The notes beneath the pieces were generated by a model. The model made no database searches, had not been told where the DNA came from, and saw nothing but the letters and a program-made list of their open reading frames with translations. From NCBI RefSeq assembly GCF_010993975.1, contig NZ_JAACZO010000011.1:124001-188000 (forward strand): a stretch of 64,000 nt of DNA, given 5' to 3'. The stretch is from Halomonas faecis (GTDB lineage Bacteria; Pseudomonadota; Gammaproteobacteria; Pseudomonadales; Halomonadaceae). Below are positions 37,993 to 47,599 of the stretch, one piece after another. The translations under genes and the position numbers were made by a program. Within the stretch, counting starts at the first letter, position 1. Every line of letters begins with the position of its first letter.

Positions 37993-38970
37993 ATGCCGAC
38001 CATGAACATGCTGCAGGCGATCAACAATGCCCTGGACATCGCCATGGCCGAGGATGAGCGAGTGATCTGCTTCGGCGAGGACGTGGGCGTCTTCGGCGGG
38101 GTCTTCCGCGCCACCAGCCATCTTCAGGAACGCTATGGAAAGGCGCGCTGCTTCAATACGCCGCTGGTGGAGCAAGGCATCATCGGTTTCGCCAACGGCC
38201 TGGCCGCCCAGGGGTCGGTGCCGGTGGCCGAGATCCAGTTCGCCGACTACATCTTTCCGGCCTTCGACCAGATCGTCAACGAAACGGCCAAGTTCCGCTT
38301 CCGTTCCGGCGATCTCTTCAACGTCGGCGGCTTGACCATCCGCACGCCCTACGGCGGCGGAATCTCCGGCGGCCTCTATCACTCCCAGTCTCCCGAGGCC
38401 TACTTCGCGCATACCCCCGGGCTCAAGGTCGTGATACCGCGCAATCCCTACCAGGCCAAGGGCCTGCTGCTCTCGGCGATCCGCGATCCCGACCCGGTGC
38501 TCTTCTTCGAGCCGAAGCGGCTCTACCGCGCTTCCACCGGCGAGGTACCGGACGACGACTACCAGTTGCCCATCGGCGAGGCCGAGGTGACCAAGGAGGG
38601 CACCGACATCACCGTGCTCGGCTGGGGCGCCCAGATGGAAGTCATCGACCGCGCCGTCGAGCAGGCAGAAAAATCGGGGATTTCCTGCGAGGTGATCGAC
38701 CTGCGTTCCATCCTGCCCTGGGACGAGGACACCGTGGCGGAGTCCGTGCTCAAGACCGGCCGACTGCTGGTCAGTCACGAGGCGCCGCGTACCGGCGGCT
38801 TTGCTGGCGAGATCGCCGCAGCCATTCAGGAGCGTTGCTTCCTGTACCTGGAATCGCCCATCGCGCGGGTGACCGGCCTGGATACTCCCTTCCCGCTCAC
38901 GCTGGAGAAGGAGTACATGCCGGACCACCTCAAGGTTTTCGAAGCCATCCGCGCCAGCGTGGAATTCTGA
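37993..38970 (+). CDS. bkdB: Branched-chain 2-oxoacid dehydrogenase E1 beta subunit
   Basis: 325 residues: [35 protein letters not shown], the phosphate-binding [11 protein letters not shown] and [13 protein letters not shown] are E1 beta hallmarks. ATG 37993 starts one base after the E1 alpha TGA, with GGGAGGAG upstream. The longer open frame upstream is a shadow of the E1 alpha end. Forms an alpha2beta2 heterotetramer with E1 alpha. Confidence 0.93.
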   Translation: MPTMNMLQAINNALDIAMAEDERVICFGEDVGVFGGVFRATSHLQERYGKARCFNTPLVEQGIIGFANGLAAQGSVPVAEIQFADYIFPAFDQIVNETAKFRFRSGDLFNVGGLTIRTPYGGGISGGLYHSQSPEAYFAHTPGLKVVIPRNPYQAKGLLLSAIRDPDPVLFFEPKRLYRASTGEVPDDDYQLPIGEAEVTKEGTDITVLGWGAQMEVIDRAVEQAEKSGISCEVIDLRSILPWDEDTVAESVLKTGRLLVSHEAPRTGGFAGEIAAAIQERCFLYLESPIARVTGLDTPFPLTLEKEYMPDHLKVFEAIRASVEF

Positions 38971-38998
38971 GCACCGATATCAGGACAGGAGACGCAAG

Positions 38999-40600
38999 AT
39001 GAGTGATTTCATGCTGCCCGATATCGGCGAAGGTATCGTGGAATGCGAGATCGTCGAATGGCGTGTCGCGGAAGGCGACGTCATCGAGGAGGACCAGCCC
39101 GTGGTCGAGGTGATGACCGACAAGGCGCTGGTCGAGATCACGGCTCCGGAGGCAGGGCGCATCACCAAGCTTTACGTGCCCAAGGGCGAGGTGGCCAAGG
39201 TGCACGCGCCGCTGTTCGCCTACGAACCGGCGGACGGCAATGGCGAGGCAGCGGCAAGTGCCCCGGCGGCCGAGCCGGCATTGGCCCCGGAGTCCGAAGC
39301 GACGTCGGCTGCCGGCGCGTCGGACGCACCGGCCAAGGACTTCATCCTCCCCGATATCGGCGAGGGCATCGTCGAATGCGAGGTGGTGGAGTGGCGGATC
39401 GCGGAGGGCGAACGTATCGCCGAGGATCAACCCGTGGTCGATGTCATGACCGACAAGGCGCTGGTGGAGATCACCGCTCCGGAAAGTGGCCGGGTGAGCC
39501 AGCTGCACGTGCCTCAGGGCCAGGTGGCCAGGGTGCATGCGCCGCTGTTCGCCTATGTGCCGGACAGCGCCGCCGACGAGCCGGCGAGTACGGCCTCGCC
39601 GCAGCGTACGGCAGAGCCAGCGGAGAGCGTTCCGGCCCAGCGCCAGCCGATCGAACCGCGCCCTGAGGCTGCGGGGTACGGGCCCTATGGGCGTATCCCC
39701 GCCGCTCCTGCGGTACGCCGTTTGTTGCGCGAGCACGGCCTGGCACTCGGGGAGGTACCCGGTACCGGCAAGCAGGGGCGCGTGCTCAAGGAGGACGTGC
39801 TGCGCTATCTGGAGGAAGGCGCGGCACAGGGGCTAACGGCAGAGCGCGCCGAGGCCACGGCTCCCGTCGCGGCGTCCGGCGAGAGCGAGGTCGGCGAGGT
39901 GCGCGTGGAGCCGTTGCGCGGCGTGCGGGCGGTGATGGCCAGGCGCATGGTGGAGGCTGCCAGCACGATCCCTCACTTCCAGTATGGCGAGGAGATCGAC
40001 GTCACCGAGCTGCTGGCCCTGCGCGAGCGTTTGAAGCCCCAGGCCGAAGCGAAAGGTACCCGGCTCACGTTGATGCCCTTCTTCATGAAGGCGATGGCAC
40101 TGGCGATCGACGAGGCGCCGATCCTCAACGCGCGACTCGATGGCGACGCCAGTGAGATCCACTACCTCTCGACAGTCAATGTGGGCATGGCGGTAGATAG
40201 CCGGGCCGGCCTGCTGGTACCCAACGTCAAGCACGTGGAACGGCGCACGCTGCTCGACGTGGCCCGCGAGGTCGAGCGGTTGACCGCGGCCGCTCGCGAG
40301 GGGCGTGTCGATCAGGCCGACCTCAAGGGCGGCACGATCAGCGTTTCCAACATCGGGGCGCTGGGGGGCACCTACGCGGCTCCGATCATCAATGCGCCCG
40401 AACTGGCGATCGTCGCTATCGGCAAGATCCAGTGGCTGCCGCGTTTCGATGTGGAAGATCGGGTGGTCAAGCGGGCGATCATGACCGTAACCTGGGCCGG
40501 CGACCACCGGGTCATCGACGGCGGCACCATTGCACGCTTCTGCAATGCCTGGAAGGGCTATCTGGAGGCGCCCGAGACGATGCTCCTGCACCTCGGTTAG
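38999..40600 (+). CDS. bkdC: Dihydrolipoyl acyltransferase E2 with two lipoyl domains
   Basis: 533 residues. Two lipoyl domains, about residues 3-76 and 114-187, carry the lipoylated lysines K42 and K153, each within MTDKALVEITAPE. An Ala/Pro/Glu linker follows each. The E1/E3-binding domain is near 230-272 (APAVRRLLREHGLAL, GTGKQGRVLKEDVL) and the catalytic domain ends in GDHRVIDGGTIARF with the active-site histidine and aspartate. Most bacterial branched-chain E2 proteins have one lipoyl domain. AGGAG is eight bases before the ATG. No lpd (E3) gene follows. Confidence 0.93.
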   Translation: MSDFMLPDIGEGIVECEIVEWRVAEGDVIEEDQPVVEVMTDKALVEITAPEAGRITKLYVPKGEVAKVHAPLFAYEPADGNGEAAASAPAAEPALAPESEATSAAGASDAPAKDFILPDIGEGIVECEVVEWRIAEGERIAEDQPVVDVMTDKALVEITAPESGRVSQLHVPQGQVARVHAPLFAYVPDSAADEPASTASPQRTAEPAESVPAQRQPIEPRPEAAGYGPYGRIPAAPAVRRLLREHGLALGEVPGTGKQGRVLKEDVLRYLEEGAAQGLTAERAEATAPVAASGESEVGEVRVEPLRGVRAVMARRMVEAASTIPHFQYGEEIDVTELLALRERLKPQAEAKGTRLTLMPFFMKAMALAIDEAPILNARLDGDASEIHYLSTVNVGMAVDSRAGLLVPNVKHVERRTLLDVAREVERLTAAAREGRVDQADLKGGTISVSNIGALGGTYAAPIINAPELAIVAIGKIQWLPRFDVEDRVVKRAIMTVTWAGDHRVIDGGTIARFCNAWKGYLEAPETMLLHLG

Positions 40601-40609
40601 GGAGGGGCC

Positions 40610-42466
40610 ATGACCCAGGCGTCCCTGCAGCAGTTCTATATTCCGGAAGAGCAGTCGATCTACCTGCTCAGTCACGATGACGCTCGCAAGCTCAAGGAGT
40701 GGGTGGCGCTGTGCCAGGCCCAGCTGGAGCAGCTGGGCTACCGGGACATCGAGCTGATCGGCAAGGGCGCCTATGGTTTCGTCTTCGCCGGCGTCACCGC
40801 TCACGGGGAGGAGTACGTCTTCAAGTTCACCCGGGTCAACCTGCCCCAGCACCTTCAGGACCGCCTGGAGGAAGAGGCCTTCATGCTGGAGCAGGTCGAT
40901 CATCCGCGGGTGCCCAGACTGATCGCTTTCCAGCGGGTGCGTAGCCAATCCATTCTGGCGATGGAACGCGCGCCGGGGCTGAATCTCGAGGAGGTTTCGC
41001 TCCAGGAGGGGCGCCTCTCGCCGCGGCTGATCGTGCGTATCGCCGCTCAGATCGCCGATATCCTGTGTGCCCTGCGCCGTGAATCCGGCCCCGCCGGCAA
41101 GCCCATCGTCCACGGTGACATCAAGCCCTCCAATCTGGTTTTCGACACCCGGCGCGAGACGGTGGCGTTGATCGACTGGGGGTCCTCGGTGTTCGCCCAA
41201 CTGGACGCCAACCTGCAGTTCGTGTCCGCCAGCGTCATGGAACTGATGTCGGACAATCTGCAGCAGACCAATGCGCGGCTGGGCGACGTCTATTTCATCG
41301 GCGAGGAGCAGCTGAATGGTGCGCTTTCGTCGCCGCGTTTCGATGAGCAGGGCACCGCCGGTACCCTCTATGCGCTCGCCTCGGCTCAATCGTGTCGCTT
41401 CGGGTGTCGGGCGATTCCGGCCACCTCGCTGGGCCTGCCCAGGGAATTCGCGCGCATGCTCGACGGTATGCTCGATTCCGATCCCGACACCCGGCGTCGG
41501 GCTGGCGATCATTTCGTCAGCGAAATGCCGCGCATCGCCCGGACGGTGATGATCGACCTTCCGGAGCCCCCGGAAGCACCGCTGGTACCGGCCTGGGTGC
41601 GTCCTTCGAGTCGCGAGATCGATACCGTGGTCTACAGCTCGCGCAAGGCCTTCCTGCGCGAGGAGGGCGGCGAAGAGACGCTCAACGACGTCAACGACGT
41701 CCAGCTCGACCGCTACTACAAGAACTTCATGCAGGGCATGGGCGAAACCGAGAAGGCCTTTCTGGCGGCCGTCAGCCGACTCGGTAAGTATCCCGTCGTT
41801 GGGGGACTTGCCGTGCGCTGGGAAGCCGAAGGCGTCTATATCGACACCTCGCTCAATCTACACGACCCGGCGCTCAAGCCGGCATTCGTGGCGGCGGTGA
41901 ACAACATGGTCAACCTGGCGCGTGCCATCTACCGTCAGGGGATCTTCAAGAGCTGCCTGTTCAACGCCCGCGATACCCTTCACCTGGATCGTGACGGCCC
42001 TGACGAGCCGTTCTGTCTCGAGTCGGGCATGCGGCTGCGCTACGAGGTGAGTGCGGTACCGGAACTGGAAGACCGTTCGCGGCTGCACAGCTATTTCGAG
42101 GACGGGCCCGATCCCGAAGAGTTTCTGGTGCTGCCTGAGGCCATCATCGCATCGCTGGAAGCGCTCAACGAGATCCACCATACCGGCATGATCATCTTCG
42201 AGGCGCTGCCTCAGCATCTCAAGATCCACAGCTATTATCGCCTGCTCGACCCATCGCGAGAGGCGGAATTTCGTCGTCGCCTGGATGACATTCTGGCTGC
42301 CGTAGACCAGATCACCGGGCTGGGCGTTTCCGGCTTCATGAAGATGCCCTACAAGGACACCCGTTTCTTTGCCCACGTGCAGCGTCTGCCCGAGAGATTC
42401 TATCCCCGTGACCCGCGTGCGGCACTGGCCGGCAAGTCTCCCACGTCATCAGCGGCCAGCCGCTGA
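40610..42466 (+). CDS. Hanks-type protein kinase with unknown C-terminal half
   Basis: 618 residues. The kinase domain (about 45-310) has the glycine loop ELIGKGAYGFVFAG (G51-x-G53), the ATP-anchoring lysine K72 (EYVFKF), a helix-C glutamate near 88-89, the catalytic loop HGDIKPSNLVFD (D171, K173, N176) and the metal motif D189-W-G191. HRD is changed to HGD, so it is a non-RD kinase. Residues 310-618 match no family I recognise. ATG 40610 follows the E2 stop by 9 bp, with GGGAGGGG between, so it is almost surely the fourth gene of the dehydrogenase operon. Target unknown; the operon points to the dehydrogenase complex. Confidence 0.85.
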   Translation: MTQASLQQFYIPEEQSIYLLSHDDARKLKEWVALCQAQLEQLGYRDIELIGKGAYGFVFAGVTAHGEEYVFKFTRVNLPQHLQDRLEEEAFMLEQVDHPRVPRLIAFQRVRSQSILAMERAPGLNLEEVSLQEGRLSPRLIVRIAAQIADILCALRRESGPAGKPIVHGDIKPSNLVFDTRRETVALIDWGSSVFAQLDANLQFVSASVMELMSDNLQQTNARLGDVYFIGEEQLNGALSSPRFDEQGTAGTLYALASAQSCRFGCRAIPATSLGLPREFARMLDGMLDSDPDTRRRAGDHFVSEMPRIARTVMIDLPEPPEAPLVPAWVRPSSREIDTVVYSSRKAFLREEGGEETLNDVNDVQLDRYYKNFMQGMGETEKAFLAAVSRLGKYPVVGGLAVRWEAEGVYIDTSLNLHDPALKPAFVAAVNNMVNLARAIYRQGIFKSCLFNARDTLHLDRDGPDEPFCLESGMRLRYEVSAVPELEDRSRLHSYFEDGPDPEEFLVLPEAIIASLEALNEIHHTGMIIFEALPQHLKIHSYYRLLDPSREAEFRRRLDDILAAVDQITGLGVSGFMKMPYKDTRFFAHVQRLPERFYPRDPRAALAGKSPTSSAASR

Positions 42467-42477
42467 CCCCGGGAGGC

Positions 42478-43014
42478 TCATAGCGATGCCGCCGCACGTG
42501 CGGCCTGGTCGTAAAGCCCCGACATGGCGCGCAGCATGCCGGCGATGCGGTGCGTCTCCTCGGGTTCGATGCCCAGCGAGGCCAGTGAGTCCACCAGGCA
42601 GGCCTCGCGAATCTCGGCATAGCGGGTGCAGGCGTCGCGTCCTTTCGCCGTGGTGCGAAAGAAGGTCTCCTTGCCGTGCTTTTCACCACCCACCAGCTCC
42701 AGCTTGGCCAGCTTCTTGAGTGCATAGGTCACGGTATGCGTGTCTTCCACGTTCAGGACCAGACAGATGTCGGCCTGGCGCTTGGCACGTTCGCGGTGAT
42801 TGACGCCATGCAGCACCAGTACGTCCAGCGAGCCCAGCTCCGGATAACCGGTGGCGGTCATGCAGCGCACCATCCAGCGGTTGAAGGCGTGGCCGGCGAT
42901 GATCAAGCCGAATTCGAATTCCGACTGCTCCTGAGCGCTGCGTGACAGGTGTTCGGAGGAGACGATGGGACTTCGGGCCGGACGGCGCGTTCTATCGAGC
43001 GTATCCAGGGTCAT
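42478..43014 (-). CDS. Winged-helix (MarR-like) DNA-binding protein
   Basis: 178 residues. The middle holds a MarR-type winged helix: SLDVLVLHGVNHRERAKRQA, ADICLVLNVEDTHTVTYAL, KKLAKLELV and a basic wing (GGEKHGKETFFRTTAKGRDA). GGGGA lies seven bases before ATG 43014, which overlaps the dctM stop (TGATG). Last gene of the TRAP operon, so it may be its local regulator. It converges on the kinase gene with an 11 bp gap. Confidence 0.8.
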   Translation of the reverse strand: MTLDTLDRTRRPARSPIVSSEHLSRSAQEQSEFEFGLIIAGHAFNRWMVRCMTATGYPELGSLDVLVLHGVNHRERAKRQADICLVLNVEDTHTVTYALKKLAKLELVGGEKHGKETFFRTTAKGRDACTRYAEIREACLVDSLASLGIEPEETHRIAGMLRAMSGLYDQAARAAASL

Positions 43015-44312
43015 CAGCGGTTCCCCATGGCTTCGGGCAGGAAGGTGACGATCTGCGGAAACAGGGTGATGAGGATGACACCCAGCATCATCAGCAGGAA
43101 GAAAGGCATGGCCGCCCAGGCGATGCTGAGGATGTCGCGCCCCGTCATGCCTTGCAGGACGAAGAGATTGAACCCGACTGGCGGGGTGATCTGCGACATT
43201 TCGACGACGATCACCAGAAAAATGCCGAACCAGATCAGGTCGATGCCGGCGGCCTCGACCATCGGCAGCATGATCGATGTGGTCAGTACGACCACGGAGA
43301 TGCCATCCAGGAAGCAGCCGAGCACGATGAAGAACAGAGTCAGTGCAGCGAGCAGCATCCACGGCGAGAGCTCCATGGCTGCGATCCAGGCGGCCAGGTC
43401 ACGCGGCAGCCCGGTAAAGCCCATCGCGGCCGTCAGGAAGGAGGCGCCGGCCAGAATGAAAGCAATCATGATCGAGGTGCGCACGGCCCCGAGCAAGGCA
43501 TCGCGGAATACGGGGCCGTTCATGCTGCCCTGCACGCGAGCCAGCAGTAGCGACAGCACCACGCCGACGGCGGCGGCTTCGGTCGGGGAAGCCAGCCCGG
43601 CATAGATGGAACCGATGACTCCCACGATCAGGGCCAGCATGGGAACGAGCCGCCGCGAGCGACGCAGCTTCTCGCCTAGTGGGACGCCCGGCTCCGCCGC
43701 AGGGACACGGTAGGGGAAGCGCCAGGCCCAGATCATGATATAGATGGCGAACAGGCCGATCAGCATCAACCCCGGAAAGACGCCGGCAATGAACAGGCGA
43801 GCGATCGATTGGTCGGTGGCCACCGCGAATACGATCAGGATGATCGACGGGGGAATCAGCAGGCCCAGCGTGGCCGACCCGGCGAGGCTGCCGATGACGA
43901 GGCGCTCGTCGTAGCCGCGACGCGTCAGCTCGGGTAGGGTCATCTTGCCCATGGTGGCGCAGGTGGCCGCCGATGATCCCGAGACGGCGGCGAACAGACC
44001 GCAGCCCACCACATTGGTGTGCAGCAGGCGCCCGGGAATGCGTTGCATCCAGGGAGACAGGCCGGTGAACATGTCGTCGGCGAGACGCGAGCGGAAGAGG
44101 ATTTCGCCCATCCAGATGAACATGGGCAGGGCGGTCAGTTCCCAGCTGTAGCTGGAGCCCCAAACGTTCGAGGCCATCACGTTGCCGGTGGGAATGCTGG
44201 TGAACTGGGAGAGGCCGATCCAGCCCAGTGCCATCAGCGAGAAGGCGACCCATACGCCGCTGCCGAGGAGCAACAGCAGGATCACGAACAGAACGAGCAT
44301 CATCGTCAGCAT
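43014..44312 (-). CDS. dctM: TRAP transporter large permease DctM
   Basis: 432 residues with about 12 membrane helices. DctM features include ALPMFIWMGEILFRSRLADD, the loop VSGSSAATCATMGKMTLPEL and GLLIPPSIILIVFAVAT. It forms the sodium-coupled channel with DctQ. GGGAG precedes ATG 44312. Substrate unknown; see the divergent 5-oxoprolinase genes. Confidence 0.94.
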   Translation of the reverse strand: MLTMMLVLFVILLLLLGSGVWVAFSLMALGWIGLSQFTSIPTGNVMASNVWGSSYSWELTALPMFIWMGEILFRSRLADDMFTGLSPWMQRIPGRLLHTNVVGCGLFAAVSGSSAATCATMGKMTLPELTRRGYDERLVIGSLAGSATLGLLIPPSIILIVFAVATDQSIARLFIAGVFPGLMLIGLFAIYIMIWAWRFPYRVPAAEPGVPLGEKLRRSRRLVPMLALIVGVIGSIYAGLASPTEAAAVGVVLSLLLARVQGSMNGPVFRDALLGAVRTSIMIAFILAGASFLTAAMGFTGLPRDLAAWIAAMELSPWMLLAALTLFFIVLGCFLDGISVVVLTTSIMLPMVEAAGIDLIWFGIFLVIVVEMSQITPPVGFNLFVLQGMTGRDILSIAWAAMPFFLLMMLGVILITLFPQIVTFLPEAMGNR

Positions 44313-44328
44313 GGTAACGTCTCCCGGC

Positions 44329-44880
44329 TCACTCGTGGCCCGTGTCGTCGATGGTGAAACTGGCAGGGTGGGTCACCGCGGTGATCAGCGTGGCCACCCA
44401 GGTCTCGATCAAGGCCAGGCAGAGCAGGAGCACGCCAGTCAGCATGACCGACTGGGGAATCCACAGCGGGATATTGATCAGGCCATATGACGTTTCGTTG
44501 AAAGCGATACTGTCGGCCAGTAGCCAATAGAGGTTCCAGGCGAGGTACAGGGACAACGCCATCGCAACGCTGAGGCAGAACACCTCGAAGAAGACGCGTA
44601 GCCTGGGGCGAAGCCGACCGATGAGCAGGGTCACCCGGATGTGGCTGCCATTGATGAACGCATAGGCCAGCCCCATGAAACTGGCTCCCACCAGCAGATA
44701 GCCCGAGATTTGGGCGAGCCCCGGGATCGACAGGCCGATGCGCCCGCCACCCAGCTCGATGGCGATGCGGTCGATGATACGACCTGCGATCTGTGCCGTG
44801 ATCAGGGCGCAGATCAGGCACAGGCAGGTGGCAGAAAGATAACCGCCCAGGTTGTAGAGCGGTCTGAGTCGATAGCGCAT
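44329..44880 (-). CDS. dctQ: TRAP transporter small permease DctQ
   Basis: 183 residues with four helices (YLSATCLCLICALITAQIA, LLVGASFMGLAYAFI, VFCLSVAMALSLYLAW, SVMLTGVLLLCLALIETW) and the family loop between helices two and three (INGSHIRVTLL). Lies between dctP and dctM. The ribosome-binding site before ATG 44880 is poor. Confidence 0.9.
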   Translation of the reverse strand: MRYRLRPLYNLGGYLSATCLCLICALITAQIAGRIIDRIAIELGGGRIGLSIPGLAQISGYLLVGASFMGLAYAFINGSHIRVTLLIGRLRPRLRVFFEVFCLSVAMALSLYLAWNLYWLLADSIAFNETSYGLINIPLWIPQSVMLTGVLLLCLALIETWVATLITAVTHPASFTIDDTGHE

Positions 44881-44940
44881 GGCAAAGTTACCGTGAGGGT
44901 CGGTCGGCTCGGTCCCGGGGGAGCCCGGGACCGGAGCGGA

Positions 44941-45939
44941 TTACTGGCGAGCGGCTTCGTAGGCGTCCAGGATGGTTTGGCCCTGGTCGCCGGCACGTTC
45001 AACCCATTCGCGGGTCATGGTCTCGCCGATTTCGCCGAGCAACTCGGCCAATTGCGGCGTGGGTTCGCTCACCTGAATGCCATTCTCTTCGAGTACGGCG
45101 ATGGCTTCGTCGGTTTCCTGGCGGCTCATCTCCCAGCCTCTCGCCTCGGCTTCTTCCGCCGCTTCGAGAACGGCCTGCCGGGTGGTTTCATCGAGGCGTG
45201 AGAAGGCCTGCTCGCTGACGATCACCATGTTCTTGGGCAACCACAGCTGAGCATGATTGAAGTGGCTCAGATAGTCCCAGGCCTTGGTGTCGGCGCCAGT
45301 GGCAGGTGAGGTGATCATGGCGTCCACTCGGCCGGTGCTGAAGGCGGTGGGGATGTCCGGGACCTCGACCTGGGTGGGTACGGCATCCGCCAACTGGGCG
45401 AGACGCTCGCTGGCAGCGTTGTAGGCGCGCATGCTCAGGTTGCGCAGGTCGTCGGGGCCGGTGAGTTCCTGCTGGGTATAGATACCCTGCGGTGGCCAGG
45501 GAACTGCGAATAGAATGCGCAGGCCCTGTTCGCTGAGTTCCTCGCTGATGACCTCGCGGGAGGCCTCCCAGAGCGCCTCCGCCTCATCGTAGCTGGCGGC
45601 CAGGTAGGGAACGGAGTCGACCTCGAAGATGGGGTTCTCGTTGGCCAGCCGCGACATGATCAGCTCACCGATCGGCACGGTGCCGCGTCTTACCGAATTC
45701 TTGATTTCGGGATGTCCGATCAGCGAGCCATTGGAATGAACGGTGATGTCCAGCTCGCCATCGGTGCGTTCACGAACATCATCGGCGAACTCGCGGATAT
45801 TCACGGTATGGAAGGTACGGTCACCGTAGGGGGTGGGCATGTCCCACTCCGTGGCGGCCTGGGCAGTGGTCACGGAGGTGGCTAGGCTGACACAGAGGGC
45901 AGCTGCAGTACCGGCCCACAGCGGTGTCTTTGCGATCAT
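44941..45939 (-). CDS. dctP: TRAP transporter substrate-binding protein DctP
   Basis: 332 residues. Signal peptide MIAKTPLWAGTAAALCVSL, cleaved after TTAQA. The mature protein begins TEWDMPTPYGDRTFHTVN and has FADDVRERTDGELDITV, RAYNAASERLAQ and PAFST-type binding loop PDIPTAFSTGRVDAMI. GAGGA stands eight bases before ATG 45939. It differs clearly from the truncated DctP at the left edge. First gene of dctPQM plus regulator, divergent from pxpABC. Confidence 0.93.
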   Translation of the reverse strand: MIAKTPLWAGTAAALCVSLATSVTTAQAATEWDMPTPYGDRTFHTVNIREFADDVRERTDGELDITVHSNGSLIGHPEIKNSVRRGTVPIGELIMSRLANENPIFEVDSVPYLAASYDEAEALWEASREVISEELSEQGLRILFAVPWPPQGIYTQQELTGPDDLRNLSMRAYNAASERLAQLADAVPTQVEVPDIPTAFSTGRVDAMITSPATGADTKAWDYLSHFNHAQLWLPKNMVIVSEQAFSRLDETTRQAVLEAAEEAEARGWEMSRQETDEAIAVLEENGIQVSEPTPQLAELLGEIGETMTREWVERAGDQGQTILDAYEAARQ

Positions 45940-46073
45940 CGGTGAATCCTCTTTGACGGTGTTGTTGTCGATTCGCACATCGTGGCGGTTAGAGCATAGC
46001 GCCGCACGGCCGAGATGCCATGTCACGCGCATACGATGCCTCAACGTTTTTTATCCTATTTGATCATGCTTTA

Positions 46074-46091
46074 TTGTCAAATTATTGATAA
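46074..46091. promoter_or_regulatory. A+T-rich inverted repeat in the TRAP / pxpA divergent promoter region
   Basis: TTGTCAA-ATTA-TTGATAA is a near-perfect inverted repeat in an A+T-rich island 31 bp before pxpA. The rest of 45940-46121 shows no gene. Likely an operator for the winged-helix or GntR regulator of this locus; not proven. Confidence 0.4.
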
Positions 46092-46121
46092 ATTGAGGTT
46101 GTGGCACACTGGGAGATGACG

Positions 46122-46880
46122 ATGCCGAAATTGCAACTCAATGCCGACATGGGCGAGAGCTTCGGCCCCTGGACGATGGGGATGGATCATGAGGTGATGC
46201 CCCATATCGACCTGGCCAATGTCGCCTGCGGGTTCCATGCCTCCGATCCCGACGTGATCCGAATGACTCTGCGCCTGGCGCGCAAGCATGGTGTCAGGGT
46301 CGGCGCGCATCCGGCCTATCCCGATCTAGTCGGATTCGGGCGCCGTTCGATGGCCTGCTCGGCCGAGGAGATCGAGAACCTAGTGCTTTATCAGCTCGGC
46401 GCTCTGGCGGGGCTGTGCCGTGCGGAGGGAATCGAAGTCGGCTACGTGAAGCCGCATGGAGCACTCTATAACGACATGGCGCGGGACCCGGAGATCATGA
46501 GTGCGGTGATGCGGGCGATCTTGGCTTTCGATCCGGCGTTGCCGTTGATGACCATGGCAACTCGCGATACTTCCCCGCCTAGCGACATGGCACAGCGACA
46601 CGGTGTCACCCTATGGTTCGAGGCATTCGCTGACCGCGCCTATGACGGCGAAGGCCGGCTGGTGTCGCGACGCGAACCCAGAGCGGTGCATCACGATCCG
46701 CAAGTGATCGTGGATCAGGCACTGCGTATCGCGCGCGGCCAGCCGCTTTCGGCCAGCGATGGCAGTGAGCTGGTGCTGATGGCCGATACGCTGTGCGTGC
46801 ATGGCGACAACCCCGAGTCGATCGCCGCGGTCAAGTCGATTCGACAAGCGCTCGAGGCGCTGGACGAGAGCGCCTCGTGA
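46122..46880 (+). CDS. pxpA: 5-oxoprolinase subunit PxpA (LamB/YcsF family)
   Basis: 252 residues. [12 protein letters not shown], the histidine motif [27 protein letters not shown] and [11 protein letters not shown] are the conserved YcsF blocks. With PxpB and PxpC it hydrolyses 5-oxoproline (pyroglutamate) to glutamate using ATP. ATG 46122 is preferred since GGAG stands six bases upstream; two earlier in-frame starts have poor spacing. Confidence 0.94.
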   Translation: MPKLQLNADMGESFGPWTMGMDHEVMPHIDLANVACGFHASDPDVIRMTLRLARKHGVRVGAHPAYPDLVGFGRRSMACSAEEIENLVLYQLGALAGLCRAEGIEVGYVKPHGALYNDMARDPEIMSAVMRAILAFDPALPLMTMATRDTSPPSDMAQRHGVTLWFEAFADRAYDGEGRLVSRREPRAVHHDPQVIVDQALRIARGQPLSASDGSELVLMADTLCVHGDNPESIAAVKSIRQALEALDESAS

Positions 46881-47599
46881 TGGTCGAGTCGAAACTGCCG
46901 CGCATCGAGTCGGCCGGTCTGGATGGCTGGTTGGTGCGCGTGTTCGAACGTATCGACGAACGCAACCTGCTGTGGTTGACCGCATTGTCGCGTCGCTGCG
47001 AAGCGGCATTCGGACGGGCGCTGGTGGACCTGGTGCCTTCCTATACCACGCTGCTGGTGGTTTTCGATCCGTTGCAGCTGTCACCTTCGCAAGCCCGCCA
47101 TCGCCTGGTCGAGCTGCTGCAGGAGTTGACGCCCGACGAGGAGGGCGACGGCGGCCAGGTTAGCGATCTGCCCACCTGGTACGACACCTGTGTGGGTCCG
47201 GATCTCCCACGAGTGGCGGACCATGCGGGCCTGTCCATCGATCAGGTGATCGAGTGTCATGCAGGTACCACCTATCGGGTATTTGCTCTGGGGTTCGCGC
47301 CGGGATTCGCCTTCATGGGGCTGCTGGACGAGCGTCTCGAGGTGCCGCGACTCGAGACGCCTCGCCAGCGGGTGCCGATGAACAGCGTCGCCATCGCCGG
47401 GCGCCAGACGGCAGCCTATCCGGCCGTCACGCCCGGCGGCTGGAACCTGCTGGGGCGCACCACGGCGAGGCTGTTCGATCGCCATCGCGACGGTTTCAGT
47501 CTGCTGCAGGTGGGTGACCGAGTGCGGTTCGTCCCCGTGGACGAGGAAACCTTCGAGAGCCAGGGCGGTGATGTCACTCCGATGCGGGAGGACGCCTGA
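46880..47599 (+). CDS. pxpB: 5-oxoprolinase subunit PxpB
   Basis: 239 residues. Family features are VPSYTTLLVVFDPL, the core LGFAPGFAFMGLL, PRQRVPMNSVAIAGRQTAAYP and PGGWNLLGRTT, as in KipI-type proteins. ATG 46880 overlaps the pxpA stop (TGATG). Works in a heteromer with PxpC, forming the phosphorylating half of the ATP-dependent 5-oxoprolinase. Confidence 0.93.
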   Translation: MVESKLPRIESAGLDGWLVRVFERIDERNLLWLTALSRRCEAAFGRALVDLVPSYTTLLVVFDPLQLSPSQARHRLVELLQELTPDEEGDGGQVSDLPTWYDTCVGPDLPRVADHAGLSIDQVIECHAGTTYRVFALGFAPGFAFMGLLDERLEVPRLETPRQRVPMNSVAIAGRQTAAYPAVTPGGWNLLGRTTARLFDRHRDGFSLLQVGDRVRFVPVDEETFESQGGDVTPMREDA

